A stretch of 64,000 bases of DNA from Bryobacterales bacterium (GCA_026713545.1 JAPOOG010000132.1:27364-91363); one strand, 5' to 3'; positions 33,987 through 43,568 are shown, counted from the first letter of the stretch. A program made the numbers and translations. The notes: generated by a model not told the origin, from the sequence alone.

Positions 33987-35140
33987 CTGCTTGTCCCAAC
34001 GCGGGGCGGATGCGCCGTGAGAGCGGCGCTCGATCCCGCGCAACGCCGCTCGGAGCCGCCCCCCGAACACCGCCGGTCATCCTCTTGATCTTCCTGCTGA
34101 TCTGGAGCCAACCACCGACAAGCGCCGAATCGCTGACCGTCGTTTCCTGGGGCGGCTCCTACGCCCGGGCATGCACGAAGGCCTATCACGAGCCCTTCAC
34201 CGCCAACAGCGGGATCAAAATTCGCTTGGAGGACTACAACGGCGGCCTAGCTCAGATCCGCGCCCAAGTCGAGACCGGCAACATCCACTGGGACGTCGTG
34301 GATTTGGAAATAGCAGACGCAGTGCTGGCCTGTGACGAAGGACTGCTGGAATTCATCGAAGCCGGCGATCTCCCACCGGGTCCGGACGGCACACCCGCCG
34401 CTCAGGACTTCCTTCCTGACACGTTCACCGAGTGCAGCGTAGGAACCACGTTCTACTCCACGATCTTTGCCTACAACCGGGAGAACTTCTCCGGCGGCGA
34501 ACCTGCCACGATCGAAGACTTCTTCGACATGAAAAGATTCCCGGGGCGCCGCGGGATGCGGCGCACTCCCCAGGTCAACCTCGAGTTTGCGCTGATGGCG
34601 GATGGCGTGCCTCTGGACCAAGTGTATGCCACGCTCAGCACGGCGGAGGGCGTAGACCGGGCTTTTCGCAAGCTGGATACGATCAAGGAACACATCGTGT
34701 GGTGGACCGCCGGAGCACAGCCGCCGCAGATGCTGGCAGACGGTGAGGTGGTGATGAGCACGGCCTACAACGGCCGTATCTTCAACGCCCAGGTACTGGA
34801 GAATCAGCCCTTCACCGTGGTTTGGGATGGTCAGGTCCTGGACAAGGGGCAACTGGCCATCATCTACGGGACACCGAGGCTGAAAGCCGCACGAAGATTC
34901 CTTGCCTTTGCGGCGAAATCCGAGTCCATGGCACGACTTGGCCGCTATATCTCCTACAGTCCGGTCCGGCGGTCCGGATCAGCATTGATCACGACTCACA
35001 TCGAGACAGGCGTAGACATGAAGCCACACATGCCGACCACTCCCGAGAACATGACTCGCGCCCTGCACAATGACTGGGAATGGTGGAGCGATCACGTGGA
35101 CGAAATGAACGAGCGGTTCAGCGCATGGATGGCACGCTGA
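33983..35140 (+). CDS. Periplasmic solute-binding protein, PotD type
   Basis: 385 residues from TTG 33983 overlapping the ATPase stop, with GGGAG 7 bp upstream; ATG 34010 is an alternative without a good site. Signal peptide near residues 28-50 (ILLIFLLIWSQPPTSA). Mature opening LTVVSWGGSYARACTKAYHEPF is the extracellular-binding-protein family pattern. Other fold features: WDVVDLEIADAV, FYSTIFAYNRENF, GRRGMRRTPQVNLEFAL, GEVVMSTAYNGRIF. It delivers the substrate to the two permeases. Confidence 0.9.
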   Translation: MTACPNAGRMRRESGARSRATPLGAAPRTPPVILLIFLLIWSQPPTSAESLTVVSWGGSYARACTKAYHEPFTANSGIKIRLEDYNGGLAQIRAQVETGNIHWDVVDLEIADAVLACDEGLLEFIEAGDLPPGPDGTPAAQDFLPDTFTECSVGTTFYSTIFAYNRENFSGGEPATIEDFFDMKRFPGRRGMRRTPQVNLEFALMADGVPLDQVYATLSTAEGVDRAFRKLDTIKEHIVWWTAGAQPPQMLADGEVVMSTAYNGRIFNAQVLENQPFTVVWDGQVLDKGQLAIIYGTPRLKAARRFLAFAAKSESMARLGRYISYSPVRRSGSALITTHIETGVDMKPHMPTTPENMTRALHNDWEWWSDHVDEMNERFSAWMAR

Positions 35141-36324
35141 AGACAGTTCGGCTGCGGGCGGCAGTACCGGTACTGCCGCTGGTGGCCTTCATCCTGGTGA
35201 CCTTCATCGCTCCACTGGCGACCATGCTGGTGCGTAGCGTCTACGACCCTCTAGTTGCCGGAGCGATGCCCGAAACCCTCTTCCTGTTGAGTGAATGGGA
35301 TGGCAAGAGCATCCCAAGAGAGGCCGTGTTCGAGGCGGCTGTGCGTGAGTTGTTGGGGGCTCGCCAAGCACGAAATCTAGGACGGGTCGTAACCCGCATC
35401 AACCGCGTTCAGCCGGGGATGCGCAGCGTAATCATGAAGAGCGTGCGCAAGCTGCGCAGGATATCGGGCAGCGATTCCTGGCGTGACACTCTGATCGACA
35501 TGGATCCCGCCTGGGGCAAAGCGCAAACCTGGCAAGCGATTCGCCGCACGGGAGAGCGTTTCACGATGAGGCACTACCTGCACGCGCTGGATCTGGATCG
35601 CGGCCCTGGCGGCGGTATCGTCCGGCAAAAACCCGAGCGGCGCATCTACATGCCCCTGCTCGGGCGCACGCTGGCGGTGAGCCTGAGCATCACAGCGCTG
35701 TGCCTGCTACTCGGCTATCCCGTGGCCTATCTTATCGCGCATGCACCTCACCGATGGACCAACCTGCTGTTGCTGTTGGTGCTGGTTCCCTTCTGGACTT
35801 CGTTACTGGTGCGGACAACTTCCTGGATCGTGTTGCTGCAAACACGAGGAGTGATCAACGATGCGCTGGTGGCGCTCGGACTGATTGCTGAAGAGAACCG
35901 GATCGCCATGATCTACAACATGACCGGCACGGTGGTGGCTATGACGCACGTACTACTACCCTTCATGGTGCTGCCGCTTTATTCGGTCATGCGCACCATT
36001 CCGCCGCTCTACATGAATGCGGCGGCTACCCTGGGGGCGAGCTTCCCGAGGGCATTCTGGCGTGTTTACTGGCCCCAGACGCAGCCCGGCGTGTTTGCTG
36101 GATCACTCCTCGTATTCATTTTGGCAATCGGGTACTACATCACTCCCGAACTGGTGGGCGGACGAAGTGGACAGCTCATCTCCAACATGATCGCGTACCA
36201 CATGCAACAATCGCTCAACTGGGGACTGGCCGCGGCGCTCAGCGGCATCCTGCTGCTGTGCGTGTTCGTGATCTATCTGATCTACGATCGCGTCGTCGGA
36301 ATCGAACGCATGAAATTGGGTTGA
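35125..36324 (+). CDS. ABC-transporter permease, PotB type, with a long periplasmic insert
   Basis: 399 residues from ATG 35125, overlapping the previous gene by 16 bp. First membrane helix about 12-35; then roughly 150 mostly soluble residues before the second helix (LLGRTLAVSLSITALCLLLG). This makes the protein about 110 residues longer than standard PotB. The permease loop for the ATPase is NAAATLGASFPRAFWRVYWP. Six helices of the BPD type in all. The insert has basic and amphipathic stretches and no known domain. Confidence 0.9.
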   Translation: MDGTLKTVRLRAAVPVLPLVAFILVTFIAPLATMLVRSVYDPLVAGAMPETLFLLSEWDGKSIPREAVFEAAVRELLGARQARNLGRVVTRINRVQPGMRSVIMKSVRKLRRISGSDSWRDTLIDMDPAWGKAQTWQAIRRTGERFTMRHYLHALDLDRGPGGGIVRQKPERRIYMPLLGRTLAVSLSITALCLLLGYPVAYLIAHAPHRWTNLLLLLVLVPFWTSLLVRTTSWIVLLQTRGVINDALVALGLIAEENRIAMIYNMTGTVVAMTHVLLPFMVLPLYSVMRTIPPLYMNAAATLGASFPRAFWRVYWPQTQPGVFAGSLLVFILAIGYYITPELVGGRSGQLISNMIAYHMQQSLNWGLAAALSGILLLCVFVIYLIYDRVVGIERMKLG

Positions 36325-36325
36325 A

Positions 36326-37162
36326 ATGGCAACCATCAGAGGGCGATGGGAGAACGTCGGCCGACTTTCCTATCTGATTTTCTGCACGGCCGTGCTGCTG
36401 TTCCTGGTCGCGCCGATTCTAGTCATCGTCCCGCTCAGCTTCAATGTGGAACCGTATTTCACCTTCACCGAGGGGATGCTGGCACTGGACCCTCAAGCCT
36501 ATTCGCTCCGCTGGTACCGGAGCGTTTTCGGAGATGAACAGTGGTTGTTGGCGATGGTCAACAGCTTGACCATCGGGATCTCGGCGACCGTGCTGGCAAC
36601 CACTCTGGGCACCCTGGCGGCGCTGGGACTGGCCAACCCCGCCATGCCCCGACGCTCTCTGGCCATGGGCTTGTTGATCTCGCCCATGATCACTCCGGTC
36701 ATCATTTCGGCAACCGGCATGTTCTTCTTCTACTCCAATCTGGGGCTGACTCAAACGCACCTGGGACTGATTCTGGCCCACACCGCGCTGGGTACGCCGT
36801 TCGTAGTGATCACGGTTACCGCCACCCTGGCCGGTTTCGACCCGAACCTGAAGCGGGCGGCAGCCACTCTGGGAGCCGGACCGCTGCGCACCTTCATACG
36901 CGTACAACTGCCGCAAATCGCCCCTGGCGTCATATCCGGCGCACTGTTCGCTTTCGCCACCTCGTTTGACGAAGTGGTCACGGTACTGTTCATGGGCGGC
37001 CTGGACCAGCGCACCATTCCTCGCCAGATGTGGGTCGGGATCCGGGAACAGATCAGCCCGGCAATCCTGGCCGTCGCCACCTTTCTCATTACCTTCTCGT
37101 TGCTTTTCATGATCATCGTGGAATGGCTGCGCCGCCGTGGAAACGCGCCGGCGAAGGCCTGA
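36326..37162 (+). CDS. ABC-transporter permease, PotC type
   Basis: 278 residues, six helices. ATPase-contact loop KRAAATLGAGPLRTFIRVQLPQ is split over the EAA motif consensus; FATSFDEVVTVLFMGG and TIPRQMWVGI are typical PotC segments. Last gene of the four-gene operon, 2 bp after the PotB-type gene. Its TGA stop (37160-37162) forms the first bases of an M repeat (TGACCTGCAT). Confidence 0.92.
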   Translation: MATIRGRWENVGRLSYLIFCTAVLLFLVAPILVIVPLSFNVEPYFTFTEGMLALDPQAYSLRWYRSVFGDEQWLLAMVNSLTIGISATVLATTLGTLAALGLANPAMPRRSLAMGLLISPMITPVIISATGMFFFYSNLGLTQTHLGLILAHTALGTPFVVITVTATLAGFDPNLKRAAATLGAGPLRTFIRVQLPQIAPGVISGALFAFATSFDEVVTVLFMGGLDQRTIPRQMWVGIREQISPAILAVATFLITFSLLFMIIVEWLRRRGNAPAKA

Positions 37163-37448
37163 CCTGCATATCTCCCCACCCGACGTCGGAAGCACGCGAT
37201 AAAAAGCCGTGATTCGTGTCTCGTGATTCGTGATTCGTGGAAACCCATTGGCGGGGGCTTGGTTCGCTCCAGGAGAAATGTCTGACGGCCGGTGAACCGC
37301 AAAGGCCGTGTTTCGTAACTCATGTTTCGTGACTCGAGGTGCGAAGGAGGCGATATGGCCGCTACACCTGCGCGCGCCAAGCGGTGTGCGCCTCGTCCTT
37401 ACGGCCCTCTCGCGCAGTTCGCCTTGCCACGTGGTGAGAAATGCAGTC
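37162..37448 (+). repeat. M repeat (MITE-like) carrying two heptad arrays
   Basis: Left end ACCTGCATATCTCCCCAC (37162-37179) and right end GTGGTGAGAAATGCAGTC (37431-37448) are near-perfect inverted repeats. The interior has the M right-half motif (ACGGCCCTCTCGCGCAGTTC) but its middle is replaced by an A-type module flanked by 7-bp arrays at 37209-37240 and 37308-37335. So one repeat system is nested in the other. Confidence 0.75.
37209..37240 (+). repeat. Four-unit heptad array
   Basis: Four tandem 7-mers of form GTG-xxx-C with triplets ATT, TCT, ATT, ATT, closed by GTGG. A second, more worn four-unit run is at 37308-37335 (TTT, then GTAACTC, ATGTTTC, GTGACTC). Confidence 0.85.
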
Positions 37449-37460
37449 TAGAATGGGGAC

Positions 37461-38369
37461 TTGTCGAGCGTTCACGCCATAGCGGAGATCGTGCGGAAAG
37501 GCAAATCCTCGACCGCGGAAACCGTGGCTGCTCTGCGGGCTCTCCATCAGCGCAACCCCGTACGAATCTTCGAGGATCCCTACGCCGAGTTCCTGTGCGG
37601 ATCGTTCTGGCGCATGGTCCTGCGGATTCGCCCGTTGGAATGGATCATCCGTGTCATGACCAAGCCCATGGCACCAACGGCCATGTGCGTTGTAATGCGT
37701 GCGCGGTATGCCGAGCAGGCCCTGGAGCAAGCAGTCGAAGACGGTATCACACAATACGTCATCATTGGATCCGGCATGGATTCGTTCGCTTTCCGCAGGC
37801 CCGACCTGATGGAGCGGATCGATGTCTTCGAGATCGACCATCCCGGGACGCAACACAAGAAGTTGGAGCGCATTCATCGGTTGGGACTGACTATCCCTTC
37901 ACGGCTGCATTTCGTGCCTGCGGACCTCACGAAAATCTCCGCCATGGATGCACTGGCCGGTTCGGGTTTCGAAATGGGTCGGCCGACATTCCTGACACTG
38001 CTGGGGGTTGTCTACTATCTCACAGCCGATTCCCTGGCCGAGACGGCTCGCTCCATATCTCGACACCTGCCCGCCGGAACACTCCTGGTGTTCGACTACA
38101 TGCTTGATATAGAGTCCGCTCGACCCGAACATCTCACCATGCGGGAGAATCTGAGATCCTTCGTTGCGAGAATGGGAGAGCCTATGGTCAGCGATTACTC
38201 GCTTGCAGCGATGAATACATTGATGGCTGATCAGGGCTTCGAAGCCGTTGAAAACTTCGCCCTCCCCGATCTGGAGCAGAGCTACAGGGAGGAACTGGGC
38301 GACCTGCCGTTGGAAATTCCCAGCATCTTCGCGTTCGGCACGTTCCAGGTAGCCGCTCGGGAAGCCTGA
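37461..38369 (+). CDS. SAM-dependent methyltransferase, TIGR00027/LCM type
   Basis: 302 residues from TTG 37461. Pattern of the leucine-carboxyl-methyltransferase-like family: N-terminal RIFEDPYAEFLCG, then RARYAEQALEQAVEDGITQYVIIGSGMDSFAFR as SAM-binding motif I (broken here over its core VIIGSGMDSFAFR), FEIDHPGTQHKKL, and a later TLLGVVYYLTADSL. Substrate unknown; in other bacteria these often sit in secondary-metabolite loci. It begins 13 bp after an M repeat, so its promoter is probably inside repeat DNA. No operon partner. Confidence 0.82.
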   Translation: MSSVHAIAEIVRKGKSSTAETVAALRALHQRNPVRIFEDPYAEFLCGSFWRMVLRIRPLEWIIRVMTKPMAPTAMCVVMRARYAEQALEQAVEDGITQYVIIGSGMDSFAFRRPDLMERIDVFEIDHPGTQHKKLERIHRLGLTIPSRLHFVPADLTKISAMDALAGSGFEMGRPTFLTLLGVVYYLTADSLAETARSISRHLPAGTLLVFDYMLDIESARPEHLTMRENLRSFVARMGEPMVSDYSLAAMNTLMADQGFEAVENFALPDLEQSYREELGDLPLEIPSIFAFGTFQVAAREA

Positions 38370-38390
38370 AGCAATCCGGAGGGCAGGGCT

Positions 38391-38927
38391 TTATTGTCCC
38401 AGGTCATGACACAGGAAACATTCGTTAGAAACCTGCCGCTGCGCGTGGCAGTTCATGCACACGATCATGCTCGTGGACACTTCTCTGGCAAGGACGTCCC
38501 GCTCTTGAACCGCGCCATGGCAGGTTGAGCATTGTTCGCCGGCCCCGGTGTGATTGACGTGGCTGAAGAAGACGAAGTCCGGCACCTGGTAGATCCGCAC
38601 CCAGCGAAGCTCTCCACCGCGTTCGGCGAGAGACGACAGTTCCTGGATGGCGGGACGGTCTTTCGCGACGGTTGCGTGACAGAGCATGCATTGAGCGGCC
38701 GTCGGCAGCCCGGCCCGCTCTCTCCTGGTTGCGCCGGAGTGGCAATCGAGGCACTTGACCCCGGCGCGGCTGTGGATCTTGTGGCTAAAGGGAATAGGCT
38801 GAGGAGCGACCTTGACCGGGAGTTTCTCGATTTGGCCCTGGTAGGAGGTCTGTGCGACGGCGGTCAGGGGCCAGCAGCAGACAGCCGTCATGAGAACCGC
38901 GAGGCAGGTTGTAGGAATTTGCAACAA
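38391..38927 (-). CDS. Periplasmic pentahaem cytochrome c (c3/c7-like)
   Basis: 178 residues with a signal peptide (to about residue 25, VLMTAVCCWPLTAVAQ). Five CXXCH haem-attachment motifs: CLDCH, CMLCH, CSTCH, CMNCH and CFLCH. Extra histidines (PFSHKIHS, FFSHVNHTG) can serve as distal ligands, as in cytochrome c7/c3 and the cytochrome c of ActA/MacA type complexes. It should carry electrons in the periplasm. No redox partner gene is adjacent; convergent with the methyltransferase. Confidence 0.85.
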   Translation of the reverse strand: MLQIPTTCLAVLMTAVCCWPLTAVAQTSYQGQIEKLPVKVAPQPIPFSHKIHSRAGVKCLDCHSGATRRERAGLPTAAQCMLCHATVAKDRPAIQELSSLAERGGELRWVRIYQVPDFVFFSHVNHTGAGEQCSTCHGAVQERDVLAREVSTSMIVCMNCHAQRQVSNECFLCHDLGQ

Positions 38928-39101
38928 GCCGATCTTTCCGTATCGCCGCCACTGGCCTGCATTTCCCGGCGCCGGACTAGTCAGTTTATCGCGGCCTCAG
39001 CCTGAGCCCCGAAAGCCCCCGCTCCCGGCATGAGGATCACGGTTGTGGCGAAATCGATTCGTTACAATCGGGCTTACCGCGGTTGCGGGAACCGCCCGTA
39101 C

Positions 39102-41462
39102 GTGAACATCCTTTATCGCTACGTTTTCCGAGAGATCTTCGTCAGCACGCTGATCGGGACGCTGCTGTTCACTTTCGTCCTCTTTCTTCAGACCATCGGC
39201 AGCGTGATGGAGCTGCTGATCGGCCCGAACGTCTCAGGACGCCAGACACTCTATCTGTTTCTGCTGATGGTTCCACGGACGCTCGTTTTCACGATTCCGA
39301 TGGGCGTGCTTGTCGGCGTCCTGGTGGGTCTCGGACGGATGGCGACGGATGGCGAGATCACAGCCATGCGGGCAGCGGGCATTCCGGGACGGCGTCTGAT
39401 CCTGCCGATTGCGGTGTGGGCCTTGTTGGGGGCTTCCGCGAGCTCGCTCACGACCCACTATCTGAACCCCTGGGCGCAACGCGAGTTGCAGAGCATGCGC
39501 GAGAGACTGAAAATCTCGCAGGCCACAGCACAGATTCAGCCAAGGATCTTTGTCGAGAGTTTCCCGGACTTCGTGTTGTACGTGCGTGAAGTGTTACCGG
39601 CCGATACCGCCCGCTTGAAGCATGTATTTGTCGCCGACATGCGCACGCCGGAATCGCGAGGATCGTTCAGCGGCTTGAACGCCACGGTCAGCGGCCCGAG
39701 GATTACGCTGGCCGAGCAGGCGTTTGCGATTCCGATTCTGGAGCAAAACCGGGTGCAACTGAATCTGCCGTCGGCAAGCCGGTACGAGCAGTCTTCCGAC
39801 CCGGACCAATATCATTTTTCCGAGTACGAAGACATCGATCAAGTACTCGAGTTCGAGACGACAACGCCCTCAGCCGGCAGCAGCCCTTTCGAGCAGATGA
39901 GCACACCGGAGTTGGCCGCCGCCGCTCGGGAAAGCGATCAGCCGATTCTGGCCGGCGTGGAGCTCCACCAACGATTCGCATTTCCAATGACTTGTCTTAT
40001 TTTCCCGATTGTGGGTATTCCGCTGGCGATCAGCTCACAGCGTTCGAGCCGCTCGGTGGGCGTGGTGTTGGGAATCGTGCTCGTTTTCATCTACTGGATG
40101 ATCTGGTTGAGCGGCGTGGCGATGGCGAACGCGGAGATTCTGCCAGTGGGACTCGCTCTCTGGATGGGCAACGTCATCTTCGGCGTCGCGGGTCTGCTGA
40201 TGCTGGCGCGCCTGGACTCACCCAAGAGCCGCGACTTCGCCGCAGCCGTGCTGCGACCGTTTCGACGATGGACCGCGTGGCTTCAGTCGCGGAGATCGCA
40301 GCCGGACGAGGTAACCGGCAGAGATCAGGGTATCGAGGAAAACGGCGAGGAGGCCGAGAGCTCTTCGCAGCCGTTTTTCCCGATCACGGATCGCTACCTG
40401 CTCTCGACGTTCCTGTACTACTTCGCCGTCATGGTGGCCAGCTTTGTATTGATATGGTTCGTCTTCAGTTTCTTCGAACTGTTGCGCGACATGCTCGAAC
40501 GCGACAAGCTCGGTCTGTTCATCCCGTACATCTATTACCTGACGCCGTTCCTGATCTATGAAACCGTGCCGCTCGGTGTTCTGGTCGCCACGTTGATTAC
40601 ATTCTTCATCCTCGCGAAGAATCATGAACTGACGGCGTTCAAAGCTTGCGGCATCAGCCTGTATCGGCTGGCGACACCGATCTTTGTCGTTTCGTTGCTA
40701 CTGAGCGGACTTCTGTTCGCAATGGACCAACGCTATCTGCCGGAGACGAATCGGCGTCAGGACGGGATTCGCAATGAAATCAAAGGCCGGCCGGTGCAGA
40801 CCTATCTGAACCCGAACCGGCAATGGACGTTCGGGCAGTCGGAGAGGATCTTCTTTCATCGTTTTTTTGACTCCGAGAACAACGTGCTCGCCGGGGTGAA
40901 CGTCTACGACCTCGACCCGGACACGTTCAAGTTGCGCCGCCACATCGCAGCGCAGCGGGCCCACTGGGACAAGACGCAAAGTGCATGGGTGTTCGAGGAA
41001 GGCTGGGTTCGCGAGATCGACGGGGACCAAGTAGAGAGCTACGAAAAGTTCGAAAGTCGTCCTTTCGCCGACATCGAAGAGGGGCCGAGCCACTTCTTCA
41101 AGGAAGAGAAGCAGTACCGGCAGATGAACTGGCGAGAGCTGAGCGCGTACATCGGCGAGCTTACGCAAGCGGGCTTTGATACGGTCAAGTTTCAGGTGCA
41201 GCTTCACAAGAAGCTGGCATTTCCCCTGTTCGCGTTCATCATGGGGGTGCTAGCGGCGCCTTTTTCGATGCTGGCGGGGCACCGAGGAGCGTTCACGGGG
41301 GTTGTGCTGTGCATCGGACTGGCCGTCGCCTATTATTCCCTGAACGCTTTTTTTGAAGGCTTGGGACGCCACAGCCAACTCAGTCCGGTCATTGCCGCCT
41401 GGTCGCCCAGCGTGATTTTCGGGCTGAGCGGGACGTATCTCTTCAGCCGCCTGCGTTCCTGA
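39102..41462 (+). CDS. LptF-LptG fusion, LPS export permease
   Basis: About 786 residues from GTG 39102 (MNILYRYVFREI). Two YjgP/YjgQ units in one chain: the first at about 1-400 (NILYRYVFREIFVSTLIGTLL, GEITAMRAAGI, FPMTCLIFPIVGIPLA), the second at about 430-780 (DRYLLSTFLYYFAVMVASFVL, ELTAFKACGISLYRLA, KLAFPLFAFIMGVLAAPFS), joined by an acidic linker. The pair with LptB2C moves lipopolysaccharide out of the inner membrane. ATG 39030 is in frame but a TACAAT box at 39063-39068 argues for the later start. Fusions of this kind occur in Acidobacteriota. Confidence 0.88.
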   Translation: MNILYRYVFREIFVSTLIGTLLFTFVLFLQTIGSVMELLIGPNVSGRQTLYLFLLMVPRTLVFTIPMGVLVGVLVGLGRMATDGEITAMRAAGIPGRRLILPIAVWALLGASASSLTTHYLNPWAQRELQSMRERLKISQATAQIQPRIFVESFPDFVLYVREVLPADTARLKHVFVADMRTPESRGSFSGLNATVSGPRITLAEQAFAIPILEQNRVQLNLPSASRYEQSSDPDQYHFSEYEDIDQVLEFETTTPSAGSSPFEQMSTPELAAAARESDQPILAGVELHQRFAFPMTCLIFPIVGIPLAISSQRSSRSVGVVLGIVLVFIYWMIWLSGVAMANAEILPVGLALWMGNVIFGVAGLLMLARLDSPKSRDFAAAVLRPFRRWTAWLQSRRSQPDEVTGRDQGIEENGEEAESSSQPFFPITDRYLLSTFLYYFAVMVASFVLIWFVFSFFELLRDMLERDKLGLFIPYIYYLTPFLIYETVPLGVLVATLITFFILAKNHELTAFKACGISLYRLATPIFVVSLLLSGLLFAMDQRYLPETNRRQDGIRNEIKGRPVQTYLNPNRQWTFGQSERIFFHRFFDSENNVLAGVNVYDLDPDTFKLRRHIAAQRAHWDKTQSAWVFEEGWVREIDGDQVESYEKFESRPFADIEEGPSHFFKEEKQYRQMNWRELSAYIGELTQAGFDTVKFQVQLHKKLAFPLFAFIMGVLAAPFSMLAGHRGAFTGVVLCIGLAVAYYSLNAFFEGLGRHSQLSPVIAAWSPSVIFGLSGTYLFSRLRS

Positions 41463-41481
41463 ATCCCTTGTCGAGAGAACC

Positions 41482-42432
41482 ATGTTGAGGCAGATCGAGA
41501 AGGCGCGTGAGCGTCTCAGCGAGTACTTTTCTCCCACACCGACCGTGCGCTCCGACATCTTGTCACAGCAACACGGAGGCCCCGTCCGTCTGAAACTGGA
41601 GACCCAGCAGCCGACCGGCTCGTTCAAGGTGCGACCGTCGATGAACAGCATGCTGACGCGCCTGGAGCAAGCACGGTCGAAGGGGGTCGTGACATCGTCC
41701 TCGGGGAACTTCGCGCAGGGGACCGCGTATGCGGCACGGCGACTGGGAGTCGATCTTCAAGTAGTGATGATGAAGAGCGCCTCGGGATTCAAACGGCAGC
41801 GCACAGAGGAGTTGGGAGCGACGGTGGTTCCGTGCGAGAACACCTTCAAAGACCGCTGGGACACGACGTACCGGATCGCGGGTGAATCGGGGCGTCTGTT
41901 GATTCACCCGTATGATTCCGAGGAGACCATAGCGGGTGACGGAACCATCGGGCTCGAACTGCTGGAGCAGGTCGAAGGGGATTTTTGCGTCGTCGTACCG
42001 ATCAGCGGCGGCGGTGTGATCTCGGGCATCGCAACGGCAATCAAGGAGAAACGCCCGGGGTGCCGAGTGGTCGGCGCGCAACCGTCGGCGAACGGGTCGA
42101 TGGCTCGTTCGCTGGAGGCAGGCAAGCCGGTGGCGGTGACGCCCGGACCAACCCTGGCGGATGCCTTGATGATTGCGCAGCCGGGGAAACGTACGTTCGA
42201 GATCGTGCGGCGGCTGGTGGACGATGTTGCCGCAGTGGACGAGAGCGAGATCAGGGGCGCGGTGAAGCTGCTGGCGGAGCAGCAGAAGCTCGTCGTCGAA
42301 GGTGGCGGGGCGGTGGGCGCGGCGGCTCTGCTGAACGGAAAAGTGAAGACCGCCGGACTGCCGGTGGTGTGCGTACTCAGCGGAGGGAACATTCAGCCGA
42401 GCAAGCTGGCAGAGATATTGGCGGCATCTTAA
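41482..42432 (+). CDS. Threonine/serine dehydratase-like PLP enzyme
   Basis: 316 residues of fold-type II. Schiff-base Lys in TGSFKVRPS (about residue 49), PLP phosphate loop in ISGGGVISG, substrate loop TSSSGNFAQGTAYAA, and a C-terminal SGGNIQ. Length fits catabolic threonine dehydratases, serine racemases or EutB-type hydroxyectoine-use enzymes, without the regulatory domain of biosynthetic IlvA. 19 bp after the Lpt fusion gene, but functionally unrelated. Confidence 0.85.
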   Translation: MLRQIEKARERLSEYFSPTPTVRSDILSQQHGGPVRLKLETQQPTGSFKVRPSMNSMLTRLEQARSKGVVTSSSGNFAQGTAYAARRLGVDLQVVMMKSASGFKRQRTEELGATVVPCENTFKDRWDTTYRIAGESGRLLIHPYDSEETIAGDGTIGLELLEQVEGDFCVVVPISGGGVISGIATAIKEKRPGCRVVGAQPSANGSMARSLEAGKPVAVTPGPTLADALMIAQPGKRTFEIVRRLVDDVAAVDESEIRGAVKLLAEQQKLVVEGGGAVGAAALLNGKVKTAGLPVVCVLSGGNIQPSKLAEILAAS

Positions 42433-42435
42433 CAG

Positions 42436-42526
42436 CTGACCTGAAACATCCTCTTGATCAAGCTACGTTGACACCCATCCGGATGTTTCTTGCTTGAATG
42501 ATCCGCACGCGGGCGGAGGAAAAACC
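42436..42526 (+). repeat. N repeat with 9-bp hairpin arms
   Basis: Starts CTGACCTGAAACATCC just after the dehydratase stop; GAAACATCC (42443-42451) and GGATGTTTC (42480-42488) are perfect inverted repeats; ends in a GGAGGAAAAACC block. The reverse complement recurs at 43612-43702 on the far side of the next gene. Confidence 0.7.
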
Positions 42527-42577
42527 AGCCTGCATTTCTCACCACCCGACGGCCGAAGCACGCGATACGACCGCCGG
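42527..42577 (+). repeat. Solo left end of an M repeat
   Basis: AGCCTGCATTTCTCACCAC (42527-42545) followed by the M left-half interior up to CGATACGACCGCC. No right end follows, so this is a half element abutting the N repeat. Confidence 0.75.
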
Positions 42578-42620
42578 GCGAAACAAGGTGTCGGCCTCGA
42601 AACCGAAGTACAGCCATCCG

Positions 42621-43568
42621 TCAATGAGACGGTGCAGGAAGACAGCCCCGCGCGCGAAGCGTTCCCGGCAGCAAAGCGGCATAGATTGCCGAGTGGACGG
42701 GAACCGGCACTTGTGATTCTCGGGCATATCGGACCACGGTGCCGGTCTGGAACTCGAACTCGGAAGGTCTGCCGGCGAGGATGTCACGATGCATGGAAGC
42801 GGTCGCATCGGCAGGGAGCTGATCGATGCGGAGGATCGCCCGTTCGGGAAGGGAGGAATCAAGCGTGACGCCTCGCTTCGAGGCGAGGGCGACGATTTCC
42901 TCCATGGCCGACAGCAGCATGCGGCGGGTTTCGGGAACGGTGCGGAGAACGCCAGCGGGCTCGCGAACGACGGAGCCCACGGCGCCGAGCGGCTCGACAT
43001 GCATGAGCTTCTGCCACAGGGCAACCCGAATGTCGTCCGGCACGACGGTGGCCATGCCGGCGGCGTGAGAGAAAGCGGCGCGAACACGCTCGACTCTCCC
43101 GGTCTTCTCGCCGCTCATCTCACCGAACTCGATAGCGGGTTCAAGGCCAATGTGCCCGATGGATACGGGGCCGGTCTTCGACGCGAAGATCTTGCAGAGC
43201 CCGCCGAGGACGACTTCCGGACCGAGCGCTTGTGAGAGCAGGGCGGGGGCCTCAAGGCCGTTCTGCATCGGGATGAGGACCGTGTCCGCACCCACGAGCG
43301 GAGCGAGCGAGGGTACGATTTCCTGGACCTGGTAAGCTTTGACCGCGACGAGGACGACATCGCAGCGGCCGATCTCCGCCGGGTCGCCCGCGACATTCGG
43401 ATTCCGAATCTCGAAGTCTCCGGCAATGCTTTGAATCCTCAGCCCCTCTGCCCGAAGGGAGGCAAGAGTCTTTCCGCGAGTGAGAAAAACGACATCGAGA
43501 CCGGCCTGCGCCAGCCTTCCTCCAAAGTAGCCCCCAACGGCCCCCACTCCAACCACGGCGATTCGCAT
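42621..43568 (-). CDS. panE: Ketopantoate reductase family protein
   Basis: 315 residues from ATG 43568. Rossmann start RIAVVGVGAVGGYFGGRLA (NADP loop GVGAVGG), LIPMQNGLEAP around the conserved Asn, the catalytic-type Lys in LWQKLM and the C-terminal Glu/Asp of the substrate site in PSEFEFQTG. ApbA/PanE reduces ketopantoate to pantoate for coenzyme A; family members also reduce other 2-oxo acids. Flanked on both sides by N repeats; its C-terminus lies near the M solo end, so the last residues may be repeat-altered. Confidence 0.85.
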   Translation of the reverse strand: MRIAVVGVGAVGGYFGGRLAQAGLDVVFLTRGKTLASLRAEGLRIQSIAGDFEIRNPNVAGDPAEIGRCDVVLVAVKAYQVQEIVPSLAPLVGADTVLIPMQNGLEAPALLSQALGPEVVLGGLCKIFASKTGPVSIGHIGLEPAIEFGEMSGEKTGRVERVRAAFSHAAGMATVVPDDIRVALWQKLMHVEPLGAVGSVVREPAGVLRTVPETRRMLLSAMEEIVALASKRGVTLDSSLPERAILRIDQLPADATASMHRDILAGRPSEFEFQTGTVVRYARESQVPVPVHSAIYAALLPGTLRARGCLPAPSH

